Source: Athripsodes cinereus (Eukaryota > Arthropoda > Insecta > Trichoptera > Leptoceridae). Taken from it: a stretch of 64,000 nucleotides of DNA. The stretch is taken from contig OX388305.1 of NCBI GenBank assembly GCA_947579605.1, positions 22,209,542-22,273,541 on the forward strand, in the 5' to 3' direction. Under the pieces are notes generated by a model. The model made no database searches. It was not told the DNA's origin and saw nothing but the letters and a program-made list of their open reading frames with translations. A program made the position numbers and the translations under genes. Each line of letters starts with the position of its first letter. Position 1 is the first letter of the stretch. Positions 21,081 through 33,702 of the stretch are shown in pieces.

Positions 21081-23339
21081 AACCATCCAACATCACAAAA
21101 TAAATAAAATAATGCCTTCAAAATGAGAAGATGTGGTACATAAGGACTCTTTACAATAATAATTATATAAAACCATACTATTGTATGTATTAATAGGCAC
21201 TATTTACGTTTTATGAAGGAGATGTATGAATTGTTCAATTTACTATTGATTGTATGAAAAACAAAACAAGATTTAAACTATCATTATTAACTTCCAGCCA
21301 CATATTTTAAGATAAAGACTTAATCTTCACAAACGGGTAGCCAACTAATTAACTACAAAACTATAGTAACGTTATTATGTATAATCCATCAAAAATATTT
21401 GACAACAAACTCTCATCTATCTGTTGTACTAAAACAATAATGCGGGGGAATACCCAATGTTTATTAAATTTTGTTTTCTATAAACTCCATTCAGTACAAA
21501 TTATAACACTGTTGGCACGCATTCACTGCTTATCATTTTCGTAGAAGTACTACTGACTGGGTCGCAGTGTTTGTACTATTTTACTGGTCATGTTTATACC
21601 TCAAACTTTAGTACCTACTGTTTGTTATGAAATATTATGTAGAGAAGGGTTGTTGATTATTATTTACAATATAATATTATAACAAAAGGGTGAATGTGGC
21701 TTGTCTTCTCTTTATTACGGTGTTATACATCCACACCTCATTATTAGATTAATAATTGAATAGGGAGATGAGACGAAACAGAATAGATTACGAAAACAGG
21801 TAGATTTTTTTACTAATATGCGTTGTTTTTGTTTATCTGCTCCATACATTACTTAGTTAAGCCTTTAAGGTGTAGGAGAAGGATACTTACTAAAGATATA
21901 ATATAAATTTGCGAATTTCAATTGTAAATATTATATAAATTTGGCATTACTCTATGTTCAATTCATCATAATATTATTTATAATCCGGTAACATTTACTT
22001 TTTTTGATATTTTTTAATGAAATTATTTTGTCGAAAAATGTACGATGTACGAACACATAATTGTATTATTTATCACTTGGTGTAAAATAGTTATAAAATG
22101 ATGATACAAATTACAAAATAGTTAATAATTAGAAACATTATTATACAATAATATCAAAATATTATGTAGGTATATATAATGAAATAAAATACTTATACCT
22201 ATAATGTAACGAAATAGTAATAAAACTAATATTTCTTTTGTAGTTCTGATTTAATTGGTATTGATAATAATGCGGATTAGGTATATGAAGAATTTTCGAC
22301 TAAGTATGTATTAAATTATCACTTTAAATTTTAATAAGACTGCGATCGATTTCTAGTTTCGACACATTGGTGGCATAAAAGAATTGGTAAGAAACCGAAT
22401 GCAAAATGTGTATTTTTTTATTTTTACGTTATAAGCTCAGTATTCAACCTACCATTTGACGGCACTAACGTGTCAAAACCGTTAGAGACCTTTTAAAGTT
22501 AAAAATTATAATATTTATTGAATTATGAGTCCTTTTGTGGACCAAGGAAAAAAAAGTCCGAAGCATTTTTACCAAAACCTTAATAGTAAGTTCATGTCAC
22601 TTCGTTATATTTTTTAGTTATAATATTCTTCCTTTTTAACAATAAAATAGAGGCTTTTCATTTTATATCTGAGGTTTTTCGAACTCTTGCCTTTTACATA
22701 ACTCTCGAAAACTTACTAAAAAAAAACCAAATAGGTACGTTAAAGTATATAATTTATTTTTGATTTGATTAAATAAAATCTTTTTTATCTAGAGGTAAAT
22801 AATACTGAGCTATCATTTGGGTTTCGTGTCTGTATGTTATTCTGCATAATAATTATTATAATACTCACTTTGTACGTATCTACGTCATTTTATTGTAGCT
22901 ATCAATACCAAGTGTCTTCACTGAATGAGATATTTCATTTAAATATTTTCACAAAAGATCTTGATGTTGATTTGTATGTTATTATTATTATTACTAGAGT
23001 GTCGATACTTATTGTGAGACTTCTGAAGTACTGACTCAGACACAGAAATACCATCAGCCGTAGTCTCAGTCACAGCCATGGATGGGGTCGTATTCAATGA
23101 AATATCGCCTCTGCCCACACGATTCCAATGAAGATTAAATTCTTATTCTCACCAAGTGAAACACCATACTAATTGGACGTACATACATACATTACTAACA
23201 ATTGATAAGTTTTAATAAAACCTTACAGCCTTGGAAATGATACATATTATAATGTACCTGCATACATATTACACCCAAGTAAACTGGAAGGAACTTTAAT
23301 ACAAATGTGTATATGAGTTCTTGTTTTAAACTTAAACAA
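21081..23339. other. AT-rich, minor repeat debris
   Basis: A family B scrap lies at about 22672-22712 (TTTTTCGAACTCTTGCCTTT and CTCTCGAAAACTTACT). No gene recognised. A G+C-richer patch at 23040-23120 has no known match. Confidence 0.4.
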
Positions 23340-23349
23340 AATTTTATAT

Positions 23350-23470
23350 ACCTTTCATAGTAAGTTTGTATCGTGAAAGGGGAGTTTGGTAGAATCTGGA
23401 ATCGAACCGCACACCTCTAGTGCATGAAGCCGAGTCATTACCTCCGGGGTACCTACCATGATGAACGTAA
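23350..23470 (-). repeat. tRNA-derived SINE, second copy
   Basis: Same body as at 10820: CGTGAAAGGGGAGTTTGG followed by a B box read on the minus strand as GGTTCGATTCC (about 23400-23410) and an A-box-like GGTACCCCGGAGGTAATG. More diverged than the first copy and without a clear A tail. Confidence 0.75.
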
Positions 23471-24419
23471 TATGAACCGTAAATCTCAAGGGGAAAATTT
23501 TCGATAGTTGACAAAAAATATAAACAAAAAAACTGAACGTCGGTACAGGCACCGAGGCTATATCCTTAAAAAAAAAACATATTTTGGTCGAAATCGGTTA
23601 TTTGGAATATTATAACGATGTAGCAGTACTCACCTTCTGTGTACTGAATTATCGATGTGTAACTATCTTAATTGTTTAGTTAAATGATTGACCTACCTTG
23701 AAACTTAAATAATAAAACAATATTAATAACTCTAATGACAATATCAATCATTACACAGTGCTACAATGGAAAAAAAACAGTACAATTAATAGATGGTGAG
23801 TTAATTTCTACGTTTTTTTCATATCACACTTTAAGCTAATAGAGATATGTTACGAATTTTGACTCAATTGAATGTTGGTTAAAGTTTTTTTTGTCTATTA
23901 GAGATATTTAAAAAATTAAAATTAAAGTGCAAACGAACAAAACCATGATTTGTCTTTCTCTCAACAATTATTTGAGCAGTTTTCAAAATTCAAAATATAG
24001 TAGATTTAAGTGGTATTTTTCAAGTTGTGCTTTATTTACTCACAAGACTGAATATACCTACCTACTTTTTACTTTTTATTGTGAGTTTGTAACAGTGTGA
24101 AACTTTAATCGCCGATCACTATCGTATATCGGAATATGTTAATTAAATATTCAGCAGCCTTCCATGTATGATTGTTATCAGTCACACCTTCTCCAGATGA
24201 TGACGATGATTGTGTGAGATTGTGAGAGACACGTGTTTATAAACTTTTCTTGTATTGCAAAAACCTTCTACTTTCTGCTTATTGCAATCTCGAGGACAAG
24301 ACATGCAATACCAATTTAATTTTAGGCTCAGTAATATTCTCACGATCCTCGAAATAAAATTGATAAAGAAGATTGTAAATAATTAATGGAAATGCAATAT
24401 TATCAATCTCGATTGTCTC
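23471..24419. other. AT-rich, no gene recognised
   Basis: No frame, repeat or RNA gene recognised. Confidence 0.4.
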
Positions 24420-24755
24420 ATCGAAGTTCATGATTTTATGTATATATGTGATACCAATGAACTGTGCCTTATGGTCTACAAGGTTATGAATAATATGATG
24501 CCTAAGTCACTTTCTGAACTCTATTTTCTCAAAGCAGCTGAAAGTTGCACCCTTCACTCAGCAAAGGTACCCACCAATATGCTGGAGGACATCGAAAGAA
24601 CCAACAAGTCTAGGTTCTACGACAAAGCTTTTGGCATTGCAGGATCTATCATCTGGAATCGACTTCCCGAGAACTTTCGTAAAAACCAATCAATACCAGT
24701 GTTTAGAAGCAAACTAATGACATAGCTCTTCCGACATTGTTTCTCGCGGTCTTGA
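24420..24755 (+). pseudogene. CR1/L2/Rex-type LINE reverse-transcriptase C-terminal fragment
   Basis: The frame 24438-24725 (95 residues) has the typical end of CR1/L2/Rex-group ORF2 proteins: ELCLMVYKVMNNMMPKSLSE, a middle part with KVPTNMLED, and RFYDKAFGIAGSIIWNRLPE. The x-A-F-x-x-A-x-x-x-WN-x-LP motif is the hallmark. After the stop at 24723 the phrase LFRHCFSRS continues in frame, so the stop may be the original or an acquired one. Polymerase core absent. Confidence 0.8.
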
Positions 24756-26294
24756 GATGAATACTCCATCAAACAGCGTCGAATGAATCATCCAACATAA
24801 TTATATACATGTAGCCAAATAAACAATAAAACTTAGGTACCTAATATTTTTTGCAGATTCTTAATCATATTTTTCGAGAGTAAGTAGGTACTATAATTTT
24901 ATATACCTCATATAGTTTATTTCAACAATCATGGACGGCATTCGATTTAATGAAATTAATATAGGACATGCTTTTAAAAGATATCTACCAAACTATTTAT
25001 ATTCCCTATTGAAACACCTTAATTTCTTTCAGGTTTTCAATCTTTGTAAATCACTTTTGTAGGTAATTAACTATGATGTTATTGTGAATACTGAAAAGGA
25101 TGCATACAGTTACTATAGGTCATTGAAAGGATGTTAGTTTATATTTACAGTGTCATCGATTTAATCAGCCTATTTGAACAGGAAAACAAATATAACATGT
25201 ACCTTTGTATACGTTATTAATACATTCCCTTCACGTTCCCAGAGCGAAACAACTTTTATACAAATTACAACAAAATATATGTATGTATAACATTATTTTG
25301 TATTGATTTATCGGACGATTTGGTTCTCCACTAAATGCGATACAAGATATCGACGTGTATAATATAATTATCATATGTTGCAATTGTGATTCTGCTGTAT
25401 CAGAACTTATATGCAGCCAGCCGGTAGCAAAGATATAATCCTGAGAGTGTCAGCAATGACACAGCTTTTTAATTAATTGTCAGCAAATTCAAAAAGTCCC
25501 TTACTGATAAGATAAAGGCTATTGGTCGGAATTTGTTCTCATAATGTAAGAAATAATTGTGGATAAAGTGATATATCAAGACAGCGTATGTAGTCTTGCG
25601 TATAATTTATTATTACTTGCCTAGCTATAGGTAGATACAATCACATCATCGAAATCGATGAAAGTAGGTATCACAATCAAACAACGGAAACCCGGATCAG
25701 TATGACGTAGTTACTTTCACGAATTTTATCTAATAGGCAGAATTCTTTCAGAATAAGTCCATCTTCTGTGTGATAGTATTGACAGATTTATTATGGTTAC
25801 ATGCCGGGATAAAAATGAATTATATTTTTACCATACACGATGTTCAAGTATGTCTTTATTTTACTGTCTTTCCACAATACCCGTCAACAACTATTTGTAA
25901 AATACCTCTCGTACCTTCTTATTGGTTGCTACCGACAACGTATGAAATTAGATAAAACATTCGGCTCATTAATATTTAATATGATAACAATATGTTGGTT
26001 AAACTCCTACATATTGTACCTAATATAACATAATGCACTGGCTCTTAATTTCACGGTCATTACTCATCATTTACTTAAGGAATATGTTAATTAGACAAAA
26101 TAATAAAGACTTTTTTTAACGGCGAACCGTTTATTATCTCCTCCATATTTCTCAAACTTCGTAGCATATTTTTCTTATCTTTACAACTATTATCTTGTAC
26201 ATTATTTATTGTTTCCTCTACACTACATTATTGCATTCTTAAACCAATGTACAATAAACTATCTAATATCTGTTTAAAAAAATATGATCTACTA
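24756..26294. other. AT-rich, no gene recognised
   Basis: No convincing coding sequence. Overlapping frames at 25770-26028 lack motifs. Confidence 0.4.
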
Positions 26295-26445
26295 CTACTA
26301 CTACACCATCATGGTATATCCCACAAGTGGGGTAGCCAGCAGAACAGCTACATGAAATAAACATGCAGGCTGCCTTTACAGGACACTCAAAACTTATGGA
26401 AAAGAGCGGGAGACCAATTCTTTACCGGGTGCTCCACGGTGCATT
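26295..26445 (-). repeat. Family B retroposon tail
   Basis: Starts with ACTACTACTACACCATCATG, then ATCCCACAAGTGGGGTAGCC, AGGACACTCAAAACTTATGG and TTTACCGGGTGCTCCACGGT. Well preserved with an internal deletion relative to 18320. Confidence 0.8.
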
Positions 26446-27511
26446 TAAAAATTGATCATTCCTATTATTGTATGGACAATAATGTGTTATGAAAAATACC
26501 TGATAAACTTAACCCAAAGTAACCACTTATTTAGTGTTTTTTTATATATTTCGCATTTCTTCCGTGTTAGACGGAAAGCTTATGTAACCTATTTTTCGCA
26601 TTTTTTTTTATTTCACACACATTTACACAATTTTTCATGGAACAACGCCTAAGGTTTCATACAACCTTACGTTTATATTTAAAGCAACGGAATTAATTTA
26701 TTCAACCAAAATGATAGCCAACACTTACTGACGTCATATATTTATACACATTAGGATAAACTTTAGGCGCTGAAAATGTTGCTTTATCTAAAATATGCTT
26801 TTCAGTTTATTGAAAAACGTAATAAGTTTTATAATTAAATTCTCTAAGTTCTAAACGTTATGAGTTAGAAATCTTTCATCATCCACGAAATCTGTGGGCT
26901 ACTGAATTTACCTATAGGTATTATCCAAAAGTTGAATGTTATTTTTTTCTGTTTTATTTCAATTTACTAATAATATAATCTGTCTCGGATAAGAGATGAT
27001 CACGAGTGGTTGAAGAAAGAGAAGCGTGGAAAAACATGAAAGAGGCCTACATCCAGCTGTGGAAAATAGGTGAAGAAGAAGAAGATTCAAAATTTTCTGT
27101 GTATATTGTACTGAAACTTTTGGAAGAAAATTCAGCTGCTACTCAAAAAGTAGAACATTTAAATGAGAATTTCAGTTTTGGAAGCGTTGTCTATCGGTGT
27201 AATCAAGTCACACCAACTTTTTATCTTATCTCGTTTGTTACTTTGTAACAAAATGGGCACTCCCATTTGTTTTCAAATATTTCAACAGGCGTAATGTTGT
27301 TTCTAGAAGGTGTGTGGTCCTTTAAAAACACATTACTTCTACATAAATTTTCAACGCTACTCGGACAATGGAACAAAAAATATATATCATTTTATATTGA
27401 AAATGCAGCCGATGCTCTTTCTACATTTTTACTAAATCTTCAAACATTAGAATATCATATTATAGGCTATTGTCTGACTTTTAAGTTTCCATAGATCGAT
27501 GATATTACCCC
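26446..27511 (+). other. AT-rich with a short LINE C-terminal scrap at 26995-27090
   Basis: At about 27006-27085 the plus frame reads VEEREAWKNMKEAYIQLWK, resembling the last residues of insect LINE ORF2 proteins (R-x-x-W-x-x-M-x-E-A-Y-I-Q-x-W). Nothing else recognised in the stretch. Confidence 0.5.
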
Positions 27512-27619
27512 GATTCTATTTCATTTTTAGTGTGCTCTAACTAAAATAGGAACGTCCCAATTTTAGTTAGTCAACATTGGTATTCTATAAACTCTAAAAT
27601 TGTTCCTAATTATAATAGC

Positions 27620-27651
<32 letters not shown>

Positions 27652-27868
27652 CGGCTAATTAGCCTTTTACACAATATTTTTTTTTACATAGGTACAATAT
27701 CATAACAAAACAAAACATAGGTACCAAACACAAATTAAATACAAATTGTATATTGTACATTATATACAAATTGTATCATAAAGAATACGAATTTTAGTTC
27801 AAGTGAACTTGATTATAAAATTTTGCAACGTTCTTATTTTAGTTTGAATCAATATAGAATAGGGGGTA
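27512..27868. mobile_element. MITE family M1, copy 2, interrupted by a second insertion
   Basis: Left end CCCCGATTCTATTTCATTTT and right end TTTGAATCAATATAGAATAG match the reversed ends of copy 1. The middle contains an extra block from about 27619, starting with six or more TTTA repeats and ACGGCTAATTAGCC, absent from copies 1 and 3, hence a nested retroposon tail. Confidence 0.75.
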
Positions 27869-30634
27869 GTATTGATATTTGGAAATGTTGATGGAAAAAA
27901 ATTATGGGGAAAAAATGTTGATGTGGAAAAAATGCCTGTTCTTTCGTGAAATCATTACATAATATTATATCTTTTAGACTCATATACCTACATATTACTG
28001 ATTTTTTAAATTGTAAATCGCTATTACTTTTTAATAACTACCTACTATATTAAATTAATATATACCTAATCGTTTTCTCTTTTGCTACCGTGTATCATCT
28101 TTACACCTATTTGTTCACATCTTGACCATTTATTCTATTAATTCTATTAATTCGCCTATTTTGTTCGAAGAATACGTATGTAAAATAAGTGAGAGCCATT
28201 TATACGAATGATATACATTTACGATTTGTTTGAAACTAATTCGAAAGGAAACCTATTACCAAAATCGTGATTATATTATTGTCTAATGCTGGGTATAGCT
28301 AATTCAAGTGTTTATTATTAATTTAATACAATATTATGTCGGTATGTGGAAGATTCTATACACAATAATATTATGATTTGGTTCAGGCGAGAGGCCCAAA
28401 TTAATATGTAATGTGGAAATATTATTACCTGTGAAATCTGTTATGATTAGATACGCCGTGTGGAGCCTCAAAATATATTATTATCATGTATATTATTGGA
28501 TTGGTGAATAGCTTTATTATTTATGAAAGCTTTGTTTAGGCTTCGACCCGATCTCAGTACTGAAATGTATACTTTGTTGAAGTGTCTTGCATAAATGTTT
28601 CACTTTTTCTCAATCGGTATTATATTTATATATAAAGATTTTAGATTTCAAATATCAATGTTACTATTTTTACGGATATACAATAGATGTCCGGGATGTG
28701 ATTGGTATTTCAAAGCTAATGACAGCGTTCTGCAGTATTTTGGTTGCAGTTGATAATCTCGAATTCATTTGCTCCTATAAACCTGATTTTTCTCGAAGTT
28801 TTGTGATTTTAAATGAAAAAGAAATAATAAAAAAACTTTTTTCATTCACATCGCATTCAATCTGTTTACATGTTTTTCATATTTTTTTACAATTTTCTTC
28901 AAACCGTGCAGGAAAAAGGAAATTAACGTAAAAGACATTTCATTCATACAATAAAATGGAATTGATTACCTATGTGTATAATATATTTGTTTTTACAACA
29001 GTTGATTACGTCAGAAAGAAATTATATATCCTTAAATTGTAAGAGTCTCGCTTGCGTATCTTTCTTTGAATTCTTCAATTCATATACGATAAGGACACAT
29101 AGGCAACCAATATAGGTAATTATTATACATTTGTGCATGTTCTGGAAAATTTTCTTACATTCATAATAAAATATTATGATGTTCCGAGTAATTCTTGAAA
29201 TGAAATGATGATATTTTCCATACTTTTTACATTGCATACAGAGCCTACCTACTGATGGTTTTGCATTATCTACAACAAATACTTGGTACTACATACTACT
29301 GATGTGTATATAGGTTTGTAGATATGTATTCTCGTAGTGGAGTTACCTACCTACATTTTAATATGCAACAGTGGTAGTTTGTAGTAGGTATTGCTGGTCG
29401 TTGTGTGGTCTCTCGGTGGCGTGTTTCGCGGAAACATATACACAACTATTCCGACTTAATTTCTTATATAAAAACCGCAAAGTATCGCTAATAGAGTTAT
29501 TACGGCCAAACCTTTAATTATGCTGGCACCTTTGCTAAACTACGACCCGTCCATAGTGTCGATCCGTAAAACGGCATCCGAACACAATAAAAATTGAATT
29601 CAAAACTAGTATAGAATGTGCACAACTTCGTGATGATTTACTCTTCTGAGGGGTTTACAATAAACACACTTTAGAGATTTACGTTGTTTAGACTTCGTTT
29701 CTATATTATTTAGTAGGTACATAAATTTAGATATAATATCATACTATTAGGTGTATTAGTATTGATTATAATAATATGAGTGGTGTTTTTTACAATTGGG
29801 AGGTCTATCCTACATCTCTAATGTCAGACGGAGGCGTCAAGTTGAGGTTTTGTATAAAAAATATGTTCGGCGAATCAATGACGATGAAGTCTATAGAATA
29901 AAAGTTAAAATGATAACATGATTTATAGCAGGAAACGTGCGCTCACATTAAATAAAATGGGTGTTTTATATTTAGACGACCTTCATTTCAGAAACGGTTC
30001 ACAAGAAGATAATTTGATAATAAAATTTTCCTACTTAACTCTGTCGGTAATATCGATTCTATACAAAAGATACCAACGTTCGAAGAGTGAAACCCTTGCG
30101 AATATACGTGATATCAATGCATCGACTTGTAGACATACGTTATCCACCTGCTTAGTTTTATATTTCTAAAACATGAAAGTGCCAAAAGCGTTTAGTGACA
30201 TTGACATGTATTGGTTTGACACATCACCGATAGTAGATATGTCAAAGCCATAAATGGAAAATTATTTTACTATTATTATAAGTCATATTGTGAATACCTA
30301 CTAAAATCCTCTCTATAATAAAATCACTCTCCTTTTCAAGATTTATGTGCAAGTATTTTTTTATATCATTACACAACAGACATCTTACCTGCACAATCAA
30401 GAGATTGTGCAAACTCCCTTTAATAGAAAACGGCAAAAATGATCCGATAATTACGAATCGGCTTAGACAAAGTGCACTTTAACCAGCCTAAGCTGATAAA
30501 TAGGATTTCTTCGACTCCTGAAATATCCGGAAAAAGAGGCTATTTAATCTGTCATTGATTGTGTAGATAAAGTGTCTGTTGAGTAGGTAATATTCTTGAG
30601 TAATTTAACAAGTACCTAATTTAACAAGTACCTA
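27869..30634. other. AT-rich, no gene recognised
   Basis: The longest frames (28587-28931, 29918-30169) have no motif I recognise and no splice-consistent neighbours. A modestly G+C-richer patch lies at 29390-29460. Confidence 0.4.
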
Positions 30635-30766
30635 ATGGGTTAGTTGGAAGATATTCCTTCTGCGATAAAATCGCCCATTGTACAATATCATTTATTTGTA
30701 TCACATTATTTTATAACTTTGTAAGTATGTATTGTGCAATAAAGTTTATTATTATTATTAAGTAAT
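30635..30766 (+). repeat. LINE 3' tail, family D
   Basis: GGGTTAGTTGGAAGATATTC, TGCGATAAAATCGCCCATTG and TGTGCAATAAAGTTTATTAT followed by (TTA)n: a 3' UTR tail with an AATAAAG signal. Copies: 32018 (+), 44755 (-), 62245 (-). No ORF remains. Confidence 0.8.
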
Positions 30767-30841
30767 ATTTATGTAGGTTATAAATTTTGTATCGATGTTT
30801 TTTTTATAATTAACCATTGTATGAGATCACAATCATATGTA

Positions 30842-31010
30842 AATTTAACACACGAAACTACCATATAATGCTTAGAAACGACAACGTCACCTCATTTGGT
30901 ACCTAGTCGCGATAAGATGGGAGTGCGGGTTCAAGTCCCGTCCGGGGCTCTACCAAATGAGGTGACGTTGTCTTTTCTAAGCCTTATATGGTAGTTTTAT
31001 GTGTTAAATT
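30842..31010. repeat. Foldback element with a tRNA 3'-half-like loop
   Basis: Left arm 30842-30901 and right arm 30951-31010 are nearly perfect inverted repeats of about 60 bases (blocks ACTACCATATAA, GCTTAGAAA, ACAACGTCACCTCATTTGGT). The 49-base centre includes GCGGGTTCAAGTCCCGT, a T-arm with a B-box-like GGTTCAAGTCC. No complete tRNA cloverleaf is formed, so this is not called a tRNA gene. Confidence 0.85.
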
Positions 31011-32017
31011 AATAAATTTTATATTTCTATATATAATAATATCACCATTCATTCACTGCATTACTTTTATTTTGTTAAGTCAATATACGCCGAATTTTCT
31101 TTTATTACACCTATCAAAACCAAAGTGCATGATAATATTTGTTATCAGCATAGAGGTAAACTTATTTTTAAAAACAGCTTTCAAAAATAAAATTTTATTT
31201 TGTATTTGACAACCCTACATAATAAATATTATCATATTGGGATGAGATGTGACTCAGATTAGAGTTATTAAGAGCAATAAAACACCCTATATCAAAAGGT
31301 TGATATATCTTTTAAACACCCGGCAGGTATGTGGACAACAATAATATTACCATACAAAATATGACACTATTATTTCATTTTGAAGGTGTTACCGACGCAA
31401 ATGACGTATGTTGCGGACAAAAGTCTTTACGAAATAACATGAGTAATGCTCGACTTTGTTGGTGGTTATAATAAAATTATTGTATTAAGAATAATTAAGA
31501 ACATAATTTGCGGTCTCAAGTATAATTTAATAATGAGTTGGTTGAAGAAAAGGTTAGTTGATTATTTCTAATAGATGATCATTTATATTTTTGTTAAATT
31601 TGTGGTTATATTGCAGTAGGGTTGAGGATTTTTGTGATAAAGTTTACGTAAATTCAGTTTTGTTAGATATTAGGAATAACATTTTTGGATTGAAAAATAT
31701 TTATTATTTTCTTTAATTAAATCATGTATAAAGTAATCTAGAAGGTTGTTTCCTTTTTTCAGTTATTTTTCGTTTACATATATGTTTAGTATCATTTAAT
31801 TTAGTATCGATATTAGATATTGTCTTTCACCAAGTTACTTGAAGATGCTCATCACAGCTTTACTCATCTGCTCTATGCAAAGATGGACGTAATCTTACCT
31901 TCCTGAAAAATAATGAGTTAAAATAATACCATTTTTTCATACAACACTCACATACGAAAATCACATAGATCTTTGACGATAATTCTTTAATGCTGAATAG
32001 TATGTCACATATGTATG
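31011..32017. other. AT-rich, no gene recognised
   Basis: No motif-bearing frame or repeat copy recognised. Confidence 0.4.
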
Positions 32018-32150
32018 TTTGGGTTAGTTGGAAGATATCGCGTCCCTGCGATAAACTCGCGCATTGTGCAAAATATTTGTATATACCATGTTGTTATCTC
32101 ATTCTTTTTGTTTAAATATTTTGTACAATAAAGTTTATTATTATTATTAT
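32018..32150 (+). repeat. LINE 3' tail, family D
   Basis: TTTGGGTTAGTTGGAAGATA, TGCGATAAACTCGCGCATTG and ACAATAAAGTTTATTATTAT then (TTA)n. Same orientation as the copy 1.4 kb upstream. Confidence 0.8.
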
Positions 32151-32882
32151 TATGTCCTTGAATTGATTAATCGTACATTGTCCTTGAAGTGCATTGACAA
32201 ATAAACGATACATTAATGCTTTCCAATAATAAATAAATGTATTCTCGATCTTCTTTAAACATTTTTCTATATACTTCAGTATTCATTTTTATTTTAATTA
32301 ATTTTTAGAATTTTTGATTAGTTACCAGAAGAGGAGAGTATAAAATATACTATTGATTTCATCAGGCCATTTTTCACTAAAAAGATGTGGGTTTTATTTC
32401 ATTATTAAGTTATGCGGATATTAGGAAGAACTCATCCTTAATATCATAATTCATTCAAGAGGTCAAAAGATTTAACAGATATTTATAAAAAAGACATTAA
32501 TAAAATGACCAGTGTGAAATTTATAATGATAGAATCATTAACCACAAGTTGAGCATTAATTTAGATGTAGATTTTATTATAAATCGTCTCTTCTTAGAAC
32601 ATTATCATGAGTCACGGAATACCTAGACCATTATATTATTATTGTCTATTGACGTTTTGAAATAATTTATGTAATATTATGTTAACCAAGAGGTATGTGA
32701 CCTTCACAAGGATGTTGTGAATATGGCTGTTATTATTATCGCGCCATAAATCATTTATACGATTTATTTTCATAGTCAGCTGTGAAAATTGTAATCGAAT
32801 AAAAATTAATATACATTTTAATGTATGTGCAGCTAAAAAATGTTATATTATTTTGGCACAGATATTTGTCATGTTATAATAA
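32151..32882. other. AT-rich, no gene recognised
   Basis: Nothing recognised. Confidence 0.4.
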
Positions 32883-33064
32883 TACGCCCGATTCTATTTC
32901 ATTTTTAGTCTGCACTAACTAAAATAGGGACGTTCCAATTTTCTACATACGTTGGTATTCTATAAACTCTTAAATTGTTCCTTATTAGAATTTATACAAC
33001 TTGTATCTGGAATAAAATTTTGGAACGTCCTTATTTTAGTATGAATCAATATAGAATAGGAGGT
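32883..33064. mobile_element. MITE family M1, copy 3
   Basis: Left GCCCGATTCTATTTCATTTT, right GAATCAATATAGAATAGGAG, with paired GGGACGTTCCAATTTT and TTTTGGAACGTCC blocks just inside. TAATA occurs on both outer sides (32879-32883 region and 33062-33066 region) and may be the target duplication. The shortest of the three copies. Confidence 0.75.
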
Positions 33065-33418
33065 AATATCCTCCGAACTAGTTATGATTTTGTTCATTGA
33101 ATTTTTATTCAATTATCTGCTCATGCAAACATGAACATAGCCTAAAAGGACTGAATAATATTTTTCATTTCCTATAGTTTAATGCCACCCAAATAGGTAT
33201 TCCTAGAATAATCTATCACAATCAAAGCGTGAACGGAGATTTGAAACACACAAAATCATTGTGCCTAATCTTTTATATAAGAATCACAACAAAACAAATG
33301 GTGATATCCTGACTTTGATTAATTTATCGTTTACTTAACGCCTCCTGGCTTTTTTTTGTGAGAAAAAGGATCTACATAGAACAAGTAGTCAATCATCTAA
33401 ATTAATAATGAATCCTTA

Positions 33419-33702
33419 TACGCAATAAAAGGTTACTAGACTTTTTCAAGTTTTCCTAATACGCAATAAAAGGTTACTAGACTTTTTCAAGTTTTCCTAA
33501 TACGCAATAAAAGGTTACTAGACTTTTTCAAGTTTTCCTAATACGCAATAAAAGGTTACTTGACTTTTTCAAGTTTTCCTAATACGCAATAAAAGGTTAC
33601 TTGACTTTTTCAAGTTTTCCTAATACGCAATAAAAGGTTACTAGACTTTTTCAAGTTTTCCTAATACGCAATAAAAGGTTACTAAACTTTTTCAAGTTTT
33701 CC
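33419..33702. repeat. Minisatellite, seven copies of a 41-bp unit
   Basis: Units start at 33421, 33462, 33503, 33544, 33585, 33626 and 33667 (CGCAATAAAAGG), each running on through ACTTTTTCAAGTTTTCCTAA. Units 4 and 5 share the variant ACTTGAC in place of ACTAGAC; the last has ACTAAAC. Near-identity implies recent expansion. No spacers, so not a CRISPR. Confidence 0.95.

Noticed and set aside
28587..28931. 114-residue plus-strand frame
   Set aside because: No recognisable domain; consistent with chance openness in AT-rich DNA.
30902..30950. Possible tRNA gene
   Set aside because: Only a T-arm/B-box half is present; no acceptor or D stem can be formed.
33419..33702. Regular repeats resembling a CRISPR array
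   Set aside because: Units are directly adjacent with no unique spacers, and the context is eukaryotic; it is a minisatellite.
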